Both the position numbers and the translations under genes were made by a program. A stretch of DNA of 64,000 bases from Roridomyces roridus (lineage: Eukaryota; Basidiomycota; Agaricomycetes; Agaricales; Mycenaceae), in contig JARKIF010000011.1 in the NCBI GenBank assembly GCA_029378245.1, forward strand, positions 1,922,001-1,986,000, read 5' to 3'. Below the pieces are notes generated by a model. It saw only the letters and a list, made by a program, of their open reading frames with translations. It made no database searches and was not told where the DNA came from. How positions within the stretch are numbered: position 1 is the first letter of the stretch; every line of letters starts with the position of its first letter. Shown one piece after another: positions 46,201-57,084 of the stretch.

Positions 46201-48638
46201 ATGGACGCCAATACATCCTCAAGGATTTCGTCCGACGGTGGAGGTGTCCCAGAAGGTAGTGAACCTGCGGGGTGGGTCCTCCTACCTGTATACATGCTGC
46301 ACGTCAGTCAGTCCGACCATGCTCGACGCAGATTCGCGGGCGCCTTCTTCCCGCACTCCCGACATGTACGCGTTACGGGTGGAAATTTCACAAGTCACCA
46401 CGTACACAAGACTGTTCCGAGCCCTCATGAGCGTACGTCAGTTCTGCTTCAGCCATCACTCGCACAAAACTGGCTCCTTCAGACTTCAAGTGGATTGGCC
46501 GAGGAGAGATTGATCTTCAGCGGGAGATCCATTTGGGGGATGACCACGCCATGACCCTGCGGCAGCGTGGCGGCGTCGTGCGCCGCCGCATGTTTTCGGC
46601 CAACATTGGAGAGGACGGAGGGAGGTCTGTGATATTGTTCGAAGGGGAAAATGCCGAAGAGGTGAGTAGTTCTCTCGTACACAGTCCCGCACGGCTTCTT
46701 GCATTTTCTGATATAGAACTGTCGTGAATACATCTCACGACACGCCAGTCTTTGGTGAGCATTCATCGATGGCGGCAGCCTTTGCCACGAAATGCCCATT
46801 CTTGTTACAGGCATCCAAACATCCTACAGATCTTTGGTGTTTCTCATAGTTATGGAACCCATGCTGTTATCACACACGATGGTCTGCAGTCTCCTGTCCA
46901 TTTGCGAATTACAGAAATTTACGCAGGTTTCCGGTAGAACTAATGCCTTACGAGGACTACCTGGACTTTCATCAGCTATCAACTATTCCGTGTATTTATC
47001 TGCATGCACTTTGGGTACGTGCCAACCATAATTCCGGCACACGTAGATTCAATGAATTCTCCCAAAGGCTTCCGACATCTATGTCAGTGGCATATGGCTG
47101 GCGCTGACATCCTTGCTGAGTCCATCATGTTCAAACAGAAGACCCAACAATACTTCCGCCCCCGAGGCACCGGAGGAGATAGCGTGAGCGCCCAATGATG
47201 CTGCATGGCTGATATGATGTACTCACACCGGTCAGATTCCCACACGGTGGATACGTCGCTCATCGGGCCGTCTTTGCCTAAGCCTAGACCTCGAACCGAG
47301 CAATATCCGGGAACCATACCCGGCTTGTGGAATCTTGGTGGGCCTTCCCCCCAGACCGGTGGACTGGAACGATTCAACCTGGGAAACCAACACCTTCGAG
47401 GTCTTGTCAGTATCCGACTTCCATAGCCTGAGCAGTGAGGTATCTTTCGAATTCCACTATATTCAGATCGATCTAGGCCAGTACACTGATATGCGGCTTG
47501 GGGCGGTCTTCCTCCCCAGTTTCCCCCTTGAGGGTCACGCCGAAGTTGCATTTTTGCCGGACATCCCCTGGGAGTGGGAAGTTTGGCAGTTGAATGGGCT
47601 GGGAACCGTCATGGAAGATGGCTGGACACGGTGAGTCTTCAGTGTGGCAAGAAGAACTGACCGAACCAAATCAAATCAAGCTTCAACTCACATGAAACAT
47701 ACGGATCTTCAGCCTTTCTGCCATGTGGCACCGACCTGGATATCAAGAACGTGTGGATGTCTCAAGCTAATCATATATTCAAGCAACTCCGAATACTCTC
47801 AGGATACGACGCCTACTGTGAAGCACCTTGTCTTGCCATTTCTCCCCTGACCTGACCCACAGTACTCATTCATTGGTTTGAGCTCGAAGCCCGCATCCAA
47901 AAACCGTCTGCAGAATGCGAACCTTCCCAGGGTTATCTATTCCTGCCTCCATTCCAAGACTTTCCAAAAACAAGTCCAAACTCCTTCCCATGGCCCGAAT
48001 GTCCTTGGTTTTGGTCTCTCGATTCATCCGGGCGGCATCCATTGAACGGGGAAGAGGCGAGAAGCCACGGGTTTCCTGCAGTGCATATGCGCATGGCGTG
48101 CGGGGGAAGGTCTTGGAATACGAGCGTCTACGAGGCGCTGCGAACGTTCCACGTTTTCAAGGGATTTGATCCGGATAGTCAGGAAGTCGCGATTCATCTG
48201 GGACATCCGTTATTCGAACTCTCTTGCGAAAGGGGGGATTCAGAATCGTTTGCACACGGTGAGTTGCTCGCATGCATATCTTGGCCTTCCGGTGCGAGTT
48301 TACCCTGGTGGCGTAGTATGCGAGGTGAAAGTTCAAGACGAACTTGAAGACGAAGACACCACAGAGCCATCTCGGGGAATCGGTGAGAGCCACAACCAAT
48401 TCTTTCATATTGCTTATTACTTTTCGTGTGAAGTGCTGGATCAATCGACCAGCGCCCAAGAAGCCTCCCACACATCTGACGTGCTCCCGAGTGGTATGTT
48501 GGACTTGAGCCGTCTAACAGAATATTCAATCCCCTTTCAGTGCTTGCCTCCGACGTCGCGCTGCCGGGGAGGAAGGTCTCCAACTGGGTTACTTCCCTTT
48601 GGGACTGGGGGGTGCCGGAGTTTGGAAGTTTGTGTTAG
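46201..48638 (+). CDS. Kinase-like/WFWSLD family protein, copy D
   Basis: The most complete copy. ATG at 46201 (MDANTSSRISSDGGG); a 60-bp in-frame intron probably precedes FAGAFFPHSRHVRVTGGNFT. After another intron (GTACGT..CTTCAG) follow GRGEIDLQREIHLGDD (46497-46545), RRMFSANIGEDGGRSVILFE (about 46585-46645), HPNILQIFGVSHSYGTHAV (46808-46870), LMPYEDYLDFHQLST, RLGAVFLPS, SQANHIFKQLRILSGYDAY (47763-47820), WFWSLDSSGRHPLNGEEA (about 48010-48062) and GFDPDSQEVAIHLGHPLFE (48163-48220). The last coding exon ends with a TAG at 48636-48638; an alternative splice at about 48610 would instead lead into a hydrophobic segment (LIRGCLIILCVCSIYLSW, 48675-48728) like the C-terminal membrane anchor of copy B. 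Kinase catalytic motifs are not seen. Function unknown. Confidence 0.65.
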
Positions 48639-49981
48639 CATGCCAAATTATTGGGTCCTCCCGCCTTGTACCAGTTGATCCGCGGGTGTTTGATCATTCT
48701 ATGTGTCTGTTCGATCTATCTGTCCTGGAATTCGGAATGTGAAAAATGGTGTCGCATGCTAAATCAGTCAGACGTTGCACCGAGGTATCGGGTCAACGCT
48801 CAATCGACCTGTGTTATTACTTGCTTGCTTCCGAGGCCATCTATTCCTATCATGCTGGCATTCCTATATAGAGCCGGCGTGTCCACTTACGTCTGCCCAT
48901 TTCCCTCTCTCCTCTCCCTCCCAGCAGGACTCCGCCATGGCAAGTCTTTGCACACCACAAGATATCCTGCTGATCCTCGTATCTTCAGATGTTCCTTAAC
49001 GACAAGTTCTGCCTCGATGCCTTCCCATTTGTACGGATTTTATCTGGGATATTCCCAGTCTGAGATGGGAACTGAAACGAATTCACAGGCCCGCGCTCCC
49101 TCGTCTCTCGCCAATTTGATTCAAGTAACAACGACTGGTGGATTTCCCAAGAGAATGGTATGCCTCCCGTCAGACTCAGTGCTCGCTCGGCCTCACTCAC
49201 ATTCCTCGCCCAGGTAAGACTACGAAAGGTACGGTGCATGGGATAGCTCTTGTGCCTGCACCCGCACCGACGTTCTGGGTTTCCAGAATCTCAAGCCACA
49301 CCCCGCACCAACGCCTCTCGTTCACATGCGCTCCAGATCCTTGGGAAAATTTAGATCCACGTCCGATAGACCGAAATCTGCGAATCCCGCTACATGCACG
49401 GTCCAGGTAGGTACTCAACATATCCTTCCATATTTTTCTCAACACAGATTTTGCAGGCAGAGATGCTAAATGAGGAAAACTCAGCATGGTAGACTCGCTC
49501 TATGATATGTGAATCATATGTATAGACGGACATCCTGGGAGACCGCCGGCCTTCGGGTGGCCTTCATGAACCATTCAATGTATATTTAATTTTTTGCTCC
49601 CACTGTGGCGCAGTCTCCCACTGTTTGACGGCGGTTCTTTGACTCTTGTACCTTGACGGGCTACTTTCGAAGTTGGAGATCAAAATACGAGATAAAGATG
49701 CGTTCACAGTTGGAATCTTCTCAAGTGGAGTTGGAGGACATGCGTCGGCTTCTGATCCATGCGACGACCGGATTAGCATGTGAAACAATCCCTCCAAGTT
49801 CAATCGTCAATAGCGTAGAATTTCTTGTTCTCGAACTCCATAACCAAAACCCCAACCAAACCCACTCTATGATTCGTCTCGGCTAAACGGCAGTGTCTTG
49901 TCGGCAGCTGTCACTGATAAGCAATCAATCGCTCCTTGCTCCTGACCACCATCTTCCCTCAACAGTCGTACTTCAGCGTCC
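48639..49981. other. Possible C-terminal tail of copy D, then intergenic
   Basis: A hydrophobic 18-residue segment at 48675-48728 may be the membrane anchor of copy D. Beyond 48800 no gene is supported, though FLNDKFCLDAFPFVRILSG near 48990-49045 reads like an exon of an unidentified gene. Confidence 0.4.
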
Positions 49982-50948
49982 ATGTCAACCACAGCGGTAG
50001 ACCCACTCCTTCCACCTGAATTGGAACGAGTCATCTTTGAGCTCGCGGCATACTTGTCGCCGTTCTCCATGCACAAACTTATGCTGGTCGCTTGGCGGGT
50101 GAAAGAATGGTAGGTCCTCGTAAATATATGCGACTTACTTCTCATTCAAGTGCAGGATCGAGCCTCTGCGCTATCATGTTGCTGTCGCCTCGGCCACCGA
50201 CGGGGGTTATTACTCCACTCGCCGATATCCTCAAGCTGATATCTCCCAACTGCTTTTGAGCCCGGCATCCCATCTTCACCACACCGTGCATCACCTGTGC
50301 CTTGTCAATCCTAACGCCACGGATACCCGCTCTCTCCTCTCGAATTGTCCGAACGTCCAAGGCATCTGGGGAAGCGGCCCGGAGCTCAAGCAACTCTTGA
50401 CAATCCAACCCCGACGCCTCACACGCTTGCACTTGGATCTGGAGCGTCTCTTTCGCCCTCCGACTCCCCCGGACTTCACTCATAGGGTGTTCTCCCACAT
50501 CACGCATCTCGAAATCTTTGACCGCCCACGGACCATCGACTTGACCGTGTGGTCGGGGCTCGCCTCCCTCCCGCATCTCAGCCACCTCGCGTTCAATAGC
50601 GAGCAATTCATATCCATACTTCCGGACCTACTACGCGCGTGCCGCGCACTCCGTGTCCTCGCACTGGTTGTTACAGCCGAGCGCGTGGAAGTAGCTGTTC
50701 CGCCTGTCCTTGTGGAGGAGGTGCGGTTCGTCTGGATGGTATGTGCTGAATATGTCAAGGACTGGCATATTGGTGCATTCACTGGACGCGATTTCTGGGC
50801 AAGGGCGGAAAAGTTCATCGACATGCGCAGAACGGGGGAGGTCGATCGTACGTTGTCTGTGATCTAGCTCTGCGGCCACGACTGACTGCGGCTCTTTTCA
50901 GGTTTGGAATATCGTATAGAGCAGGATGAGAGTGCGAGTCTTCCGTGA
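49982..50948 (+). CDS. F-box-like/LRR-like protein (copy F1, intact)
   Basis: Three exons (49982-50109, 50156-50847, 50899-50948) with GTAGGT..GCAG and GTACGT..TCAG introns give 289 aa in frame. The N-terminus MSTTAVDPLLPPELERVIFE has the short F-box-like LPPEL(E)..IF signature, followed by MHKLMLVAWRVKEWIEPLRY. The rest alternates short hydrophobic strands typical of degenerate LRR proteins (LTRLHLDLERL, HITHLEIFD, LASLPHLSHLAF, LRACRALRVLALVV) and ends with KDWHIGAFTGRDFWARAEKF. F-box proteins link substrates to SCF ubiquitin ligases, but this family's F-box is only inferred from the motif. At least three decayed relatives lie in this window (21636, 37840, 61060), so this is the functional template for judging them. 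Confidence 0.75.
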
Positions 50949-52311
50949 TGTAAAGCTTGTGGTTCGTTGGTATATCTCCCAGGCGGCTTGTGGCGTCGGA
51001 ACTATCAAAACTGTGTCTCTCCTGCTTGAACGCGGTGCGGATGTCAAACTTGATGAGTGGATTTTGGTTCGGCTCTTCAGGCAGCTGTGACTATGTCATC
51101 GCGCCCCAAACCCCAGGCGCTGACTAGAATTCGACCCACGCCCCGCAAGACCAGATGTTCCACGCACAGAATTGTGCGAAGAGAAGCCATCCAACCGCAG
51201 GTCGTTGACGAGACCCCGAGCAACAGGGATGGTAGCCTTCATTCCGGGTGTTATGCTCATTCTTTGGCCTACCTGTCTGCAAATACATTGACTGCATTCT
51301 GGACCTCGGACCAAAAATTCTCCGCTCACATCTGTCGGTCACCTCGTCTGGTCTTACTCCTTGCATGCATTCTCGACCTACTCTACCTCCGCCTCTTCCG
51401 AATCCAAATCTATCAATACTATGCTCGTTCAGCCCACACCCTTCCCCGTGGAATTGAACTTGAGCTCACCTCCTCCCGGCTGATGCTCACGAAGCCGGCA
51501 ACCATCGGCTCCACAATATTCGACGGTGCTGATTCCCCTTGTATGGAATCGAGTTCATTCAACACGTCTCCACCATGTCGCCGTCGTTCATTTCTGCGAC
51601 ACCGGAGAAACTACGAGGATGTCCAATGGGTTGCCTGTGGTTACATACCACTCTCTTACTGACCTAGCCCAACAGAGTGTGTTCGCATGGCAGAAATTCA
51701 CGTTGATTGTCGGCGCCGGTGAGTCGTCGCTGTCAAAATTAAAGAGTCAAATTTGTCGAATCACAATGGTCAGATCTTCGTGGCCTACTTCAAACCGTCT
51801 GTATGTCAGCATGCTCACTCATCGCGAATGTAACGATCTTTACATGATAGGAACAGATCTATCGCCCACTCAGGAGGATAAATATTGCTGTTCGAGCAAC
51901 TTCGAGGACGTTGAATATGCCTGGTTTCGAATAGTCAGCACGGTGACTCATTGTATCATGAAGCCAACCATTGGGGGTTTGGGTCGTGCTTTCATAGGTG
52001 TCGAAGAGGGACTGCATGGGGCGGTCTTGGTGCCTGTGCTTAAGTATACATTCCAGGATGATCACGATGTGCTGACGCCGAGATAGAGCTATGGTATGGA
52101 GGGTTCAAAGAAAACCCGACCTTTCGCGAAACACAAACGGGATTAGTCAAGGGCCGATGAGTGTTATCCCGATACGATGAGTTATTCAATCGCCCAGATT
52201 CCAACCATCTCGCTCCGAAAACATACGTTCACAGCGAGCACGGTGAGTAAGCTATGCACATACGAAACCAAATACAATTAACACATCGCTACTGGATAAC
52301 CTACAGTAAAT
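50949..52311. other. Intergenic, no firmly supported gene
   Basis: A plus-strand ORF at 51526-52086 is long for chance (186 aa) but shows no domain, and its N-terminal third is compositionally different from the rest; it is left uncalled. Confidence 0.4.
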
Positions 52312-53780
52312 TTAATGCAACCCCCTCAACTTCTTGATCACCTCCTGCATATCCACCTGATTCCACTCCCCCGTCCATTCCCCCGCATCATCGACCGGCA
52401 CAACGAATGCCTGGAATACCTTCGTTTTCGACCTCGACTTGGATTTTGAGTGGCCAGGTGGAGGCGCGGACAAAGGCCCGGGTTCCATCGGCCTGAGGAC
52501 GTACGAAAATCGCTCCCGCCTCACACGTACAGTCCGTGTCGCAGTCCCCCGGCGCTGGAGCCCTGGGGCGTCTGAATCCGAGCGCGCTATCCCGATATCG
52601 CTATCACCAGCCTCGTGCTGCACTGCATCTTCGTCGTCAACGCCCCCGGCCACGGGCGAGGGCGGGGGATATTGAAAAACGATAGGCGTAGATGGCGGCG
52701 TGTCGGTAGGTAACGGACCAAGATCAGGGTGTGTATGAGGTGAGTCGAGGTATGGGTATCCAGTTAGACTTTCCTGAGAACGCGTAGCAGCCCGTTGCAA
52801 CCGAGGAGTCCCAGCATCAAGGAACCGGGTATCCAAACGCAAATTCGGGCTCGGGCGCCCGGGACCAGACGCGCCCTCGCCCAGCATGCGTGCGAGCTTC
52901 GAGCTAGGGTTGCTGGGGGTATAAATACGAGTGGAATCATTCTCGTCATGCGGTCTCGGCAGCGGATCTATGTCCTCCTCAGGGTCATCAACGCCGTGAT
53001 TCCGATTCCGAAACCCCGTCTTTTGATAGCGCCCTATAGCTCCAACAGCGTTAGGCTGCGCAAAGGCAATCTCACTAGCGGCACTCAAGCGAGAATCCGT
53101 GCGTGTGAGTGCCTGCGCAGCCATCGCCGCCAGATGTTCCGCATCAGCTGTCTGAAGTTTTCCCTTGCCCTTCCAGGGGGGGAAGCGGAGGAGCTCGATA
53201 CTGGCACGACGGGAGGTGCCGCTGCCTGCAGCCGTGGTAGAGGATTTTCGAGCTCGTCGAGGAGTGCAGGATACAGCCATGTCGTCATCAGCGCCGAAGG
53301 TGACACGGGGTTGTGATCGCGATGGATGGGGAGTCGTTGAAAATACGGCGTCGATAGGGATAGGAATCAACGTCAAGTCGGGCGGAGATGCCTCGATGAC
53401 TCGAGGTGGTAATGGGCGGGGAAACGGGGGCGGGGACTGAGGGAGCCGGAGGTTTAGTCGCATGCCTACGCGTCCGGCGAGTGATGCCCTCCGTCGGTGG
53501 TCCTTCTGAGTTGGCGATGAGACTCCCTCTTCATTGAATTTTAGTGGGAACGCGGGCGGGGATAGTACGATAACGCACCAGCGAGCCTGTTGAGCTGGAA
53601 TATTTCAATCGGCGAGAGGTGGGCAATGTGTGGGAGGGGGTAGGTCGTTTCTGAGAGGTATGGTGTGTAGTCTGGCTGCGAGCTCTGCCCTGAAGAAGAC
53701 TCCGCCGACGCGGAAGGGGACGAGCCTGACTGGGCGCCATGCGTGGTGACACTGGTGAGGGTCAGTGATGAAGTCGACAT
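52312..53780 (-). CDS. 472-aa intrinsically disordered protein
   Basis: Two exons on the minus strand: 53780-53579 and 53528-52312, with a 50-bp GTGCGT..GAAG intron, sum to 1,419 nt. The ATG at 53780 (MSTSSLTLTSVTTHG) is chosen because the upstream frame lacks another ATG. The first exon has HIAHLSPIEIFQLNRLAEG across the intron. The remainder is Pro/Ser/Arg-rich with RRRASLAGR, SRRASIELL and TRTDSRLSA motifs that look like basophilic kinase sites, and a long disordered middle. The C-terminal about 60 residues are more ordered: VRRERFSYVLRPMEP and a closing WTGEWNQVDMQEVIKKLRGL. A signalling or scaffold role would fit but is not shown. Family not recognised. Confidence 0.75.
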
Positions 53781-55083
53781 CCAGCCGCTACTGCTGTGAG
53801 GATGCAAGGCGTCGACAGTGTCGCCCGTGGCAGAGCGTCGAGTGGAGGGAAAAGAAGGTGCTTACGGGGCGCCGCACAGCCCGCATCCGGATTTAATTAG
53901 CAGATTGATCCGAGGAATCATTCATTGTGTCCGGACTCCGGACCTGGCCGGCCCACGGCAGATCCATTAAAGAAGACTCTGCGGCAATTGAACGCGGCAA
54001 GACACCGCTCAGCTTGACAACTCATTACTCCAGTCTCCGACGACAGGAAAGACTTGTAAAAAGGTATGATTCGAATCTCGATTCTGAGGCTTCTCCCAAT
54101 GAAAACCCCGACATCTCTGATTGACGTTCCCGCTTGATAATGTTGGTTCAATCAGCGTAGGCCGCCGCGGAGGCTATTGAATGTCTGCAACTTTGGCTGA
54201 ACGAGCCGAGCAATCATCCTCGCATCCGGTGCGGCCATTTCTGGGGATCCACCGCAATAACCCGTTTGTCCCAGAACCAAACTGTTGGTCTTTGCGGCAA
54301 ACTGCAGTTCTGAACTCAAGGGACACTACTAGTACCACGCGATGCGTTAAATCGAGTGGCGCGATAAAATTATCAGCAGGCGGCTCACCTAGCTCATTGG
54401 GTTTGATTCTTGAAACAATTCAATGCGGAATCGGTTGAATGCGCCGCTGCAACGGTATTGGCAGCACGCCGTATATTTAGTAATTACTGCTGCTCCCAGG
54501 ACAGACTCACACCACTGCTTGAAACAGTCTCAATTTAAAACGCGAAATTGTTGCATCCGAGTCCAGTCCAAGTAGGCTCACGTTGGTGATTGCTTTGGAA
54601 TGCATGATCAGACTGAATATTGATCTAGCCAAGCTGTATCTTAATTCTATCCTGGTTAACCATATGACTTCCCTTGTACACCCGTATGTTGCCAAAGAAG
54701 AATTGTGCATACTTACTCGGGAGTCAGGACGAACGGGTCATACTTGATTCCGGGGTGATCGTCAGTTGATTGTCGGTTGATGATACGCATAATGTATCAG
54801 CCTCGTCCACATGGGACGGATCTGCAGGGCCCCCCAGCGGGCGAACGCGTCGTGGAACTCACTCAGAAGCGGGGGGAGCCATGTATGAACATCCCGAGTT
54901 CGTCTGATGCGTGCGTGATGCAGACTTCTTCACAGGTACATGGTGTAATTGGTTATTCACCGAATCAATCGGAAAATTTTTAACACAGGACCAAGGGGGC
55001 GCCCAGGAATTTGCTTGGATGCGAATGTTAAAAGCTAGGATACCCCACCCGGACATGGTTGAGAGAAATGACTCTGGCATGTC
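53781..55083. other. Intergenic, no supported gene
   Basis: It contains the upstream region of the disordered protein and unassigned AT-richer sequence. Short ORFs here lack domain features. Confidence 0.5.
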
Positions 55084-55169
55084 GGGCATTTAGTATAGCT
55101 GGTTATTGCGCCCGCTTAGCAACAACAGTCGTCTGCGGGAGGTCCGGCGTTCGAGTCGCCGATTATCCA
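55084..55169 (+). tRNA. tRNA-Ala(AGC) with a 12-bp intron
   Basis: It folds with D-arm TAGTATAGCTGGTTATTGC (A-box like), anticodon stem CCCGC/GCGGG, anticodon AGC followed by A37, a 12-bp intron ACAACAGTCGTC at the canonical 37/38 position, then variable AGGTC, and T-arm CGGCG-TTCGAGT-CGCCG (B box). The acceptor stem GGGCATT/ATTATCC has a G3:U70 wobble, the alanine identity element, but also two mismatches (4:69 and 6:67), so stability may be reduced. TTTTT at 55173-55177 is a Pol III terminator. Similarity to fungal tRNA-Ala is from memory. Confidence 0.6.
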
Positions 55170-55270
55170 AGCTTTTTGATACTGTAAGCATTCATGGAAT
55201 TTCCGCTGCACAAGCTGCTTCAAATCACTGATGCCGCAGGCACGTGACTTGATCCCAATGCCCGACAATA

Positions 55271-55333
55271 TCGCACCCCCAACACCCGACCTTAAGACAG
55301 AGGTGTTGGGTTCAATTCCCAATGTATCCAGAC
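55271..55333 (+). other. tRNA-like 3' half (possibly Leu relic)
   Basis: A perfect T-arm TTGGG-TTCAATT-CCCAA, followed by TGTATCCA and a T tract, is preceded by a CCAACACC/GGTGTTGG stem with a TTAAG-containing loop. A matching 5' acceptor strand and D-arm are not found, so it is not called a functional tRNA. Confidence 0.35.
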
Positions 55334-55339
55334 CCTTTT

Positions 55340-56030
55340 TGTCCGTCCCCACTCCCAGGTTTTTCCCTTTTTCACGCCTGTAGCCCGTAAACCGTACATC
55401 GCGCATTACTTCGGCTCAAACGATCCGCCTGGTCTCATTCTGACTTCCAGTGTCATCCCTGCTACCCTCCCTTGGTGTCAGAATCGTTTCGGAACGTATG
55501 AGCCCCGGAGGATGAAGCAATGGGCCCATCATCGTCGAGTGATGGGCCGCATAATGAAAATTTTGAACATCACAAAGTAAACAAACACCACTTGATGATG
55601 GGCTTGGTGTGGACGCATTCCAACTCAGCTCCTGTAAGATGCAGAGTCCAGACGACGCTCACGCAGCCAGAACCTTCCACCCTGGAGGCAAAGCCGCCAA
55701 TCACCAGTACTGAACCTGCTGCGATCGTGTTGAATCAAGGCGGTATTAAATCATCAAAATCATGCTTGCATCTTGCCTCATAGAGCACGAGAAGAGTGGT
55801 ACAACCTATTGTAGACACTCCCACTGGATAGGTACTCTCCCTCAAACTCACCAACTCCGTGCCGAAATCAGTGGTGTTTGCGTGAATACTCAAGCGCGCA
55901 CAGGTACGCGCAGGCATAGAAAAGACTAGAAAGTATCTAATCAATTTCAAAGCAAGTCCATTTTTTTGGGTAACACTATCAGTGCGTGCAGAAACTAATT
56001 AACTAACTAAAGGGAGTCTCAATGCACCCT
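55340..56030. other. Intergenic, no supported gene
   Basis: No coding or RNA feature supported. Confidence 0.5.
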
Positions 56031-57084
56031 TCAAGCAGACCTGGAAGCCGTGGGTTCAGCGATTACAAAGCTCGAGCTTGCGCTGGGCTCCGACACGGGG
56101 AAAGTCGACGCGGTGACGACGGCCTGGGCCGGGAGGAATGCCAGGCAGGTCGTGAAGACGGCTATGGGGCTACCGACCGTAGAGCTGACGACGACAGGGG
56201 AGGAGCTTGCTGTGGCCTGCATCTGCTTGGATGTCTCAGTACTGCTGCAGAGAGTTAAGACAAGAAGGGGATGGACGCACGCTACTGGTGACGGTCGTCG
56301 GGTGTACGGTGCCGGATGCGGTGATCTGAAGGTGGATGTGAGACAGTACCGCTGCGAGGATAAGAAATAAATATGTACGGTGCTGATCACCGTGGTGGGA
56401 TGTCCGGTGCCGATTATCTTTGTCCCTGTCTCAGAATCAAGAAGTACAGGAGGAGGGAGAGGACTCACGCTGGTAACCGTGGTGGGATGTCCGATGCCGA
56501 TTATCTTTGACGCTGTCTCAGAATGAAGGAAGTACAAGAGGAGGGAGAAGACTCACGCTGGTAACCGTAGTGGGCTGCGCGATATCGACAGACTACGAAG
56601 AAGAGGTGTGACGTCGAGACATCAAGCAAGAAGAAAGAGGCACTCACAGTAACCGAAGTAACCGCCCGCTTGGCGACAGCGCCCGAGCCCTCAACAGCCG
56701 AGGTGACGACGACAGGCGTAGAAGTGGCCGTGGCAGGTGCCTCGAACGTGAGCGTAAGGCAGGTCGTGAAGATGCCCGTCACGACGAAGCCGCCCGTCGG
56801 GGTAGCGCTAGCGCTGGCGCTGACGGTCGTTGCGGGGAAACTGGTGGGGAAGGCCACGCTCCCGGACGCGCTGGGCTCTTCGGCTGCGCTGAAAGACGCG
56901 CTAGGTTCTGCGGCTTCGCTGAGAGAGGCAGAAGGGAAAGCCTCGGAGCTCGTCTGTACCCGATGGTCGTTAGATGAGTTGTGTGATGATGTTGAGAGTC
57001 GAGATTAGAACCTACCACAACAACGACTGGGTTGGCAGACACGAGGGCAGCAAATGCAAGAGCGGCAGCGACGAAGTACTTCAT
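56031..57084 (-). CDS. Secreted Ser/Thr/Val-rich protein with duplicated micro-exons
   Basis: The ATG at 57084 starts MKYFVAAALAFAALVSANP, a signal peptide. After a 62-bp intron (GTAGGT..TACAG) the next exon is Ala/Ser/Pro-rich and holds TGIFTTCLTLTFEAPATATS and AVAKRAVTSVT. Then come small exons of the type PTTVTS and IIGIGHPTTVTS (36 bp), separated by nearly identical about 50-bp introns, which are tandem duplicates (56397-56575). The last exon (QMQATASSSPVVVSSTVGS, AVFTTCLAFLPAQ) repeats the FTTCL motif of the first large exon and ends at 56031. The composition suggests an O-glycosylated cell-wall or mucin-like protein. The exact number of used micro-exons and total length are uncertain. 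Confidence 0.65.
56397..56575 (-). repeat. Tandem exon-intron duplication, about 90-bp unit
   Basis: Two copies of a unit made of a 36-bp exon (I-I-G-x-G-H-P-T-T-V-x-S) plus an intron beginning GTGAGTC and ending CTGAGACAG..CAAAG, followed by a third partial exon copy. Copies differ at a few positions. Confidence 0.8.

Noticed and set aside
51526..52086. 186-codon ORF as a gene
   Set aside because: No signal peptide, domain or convincing intron context; kept only as a remark on the region.
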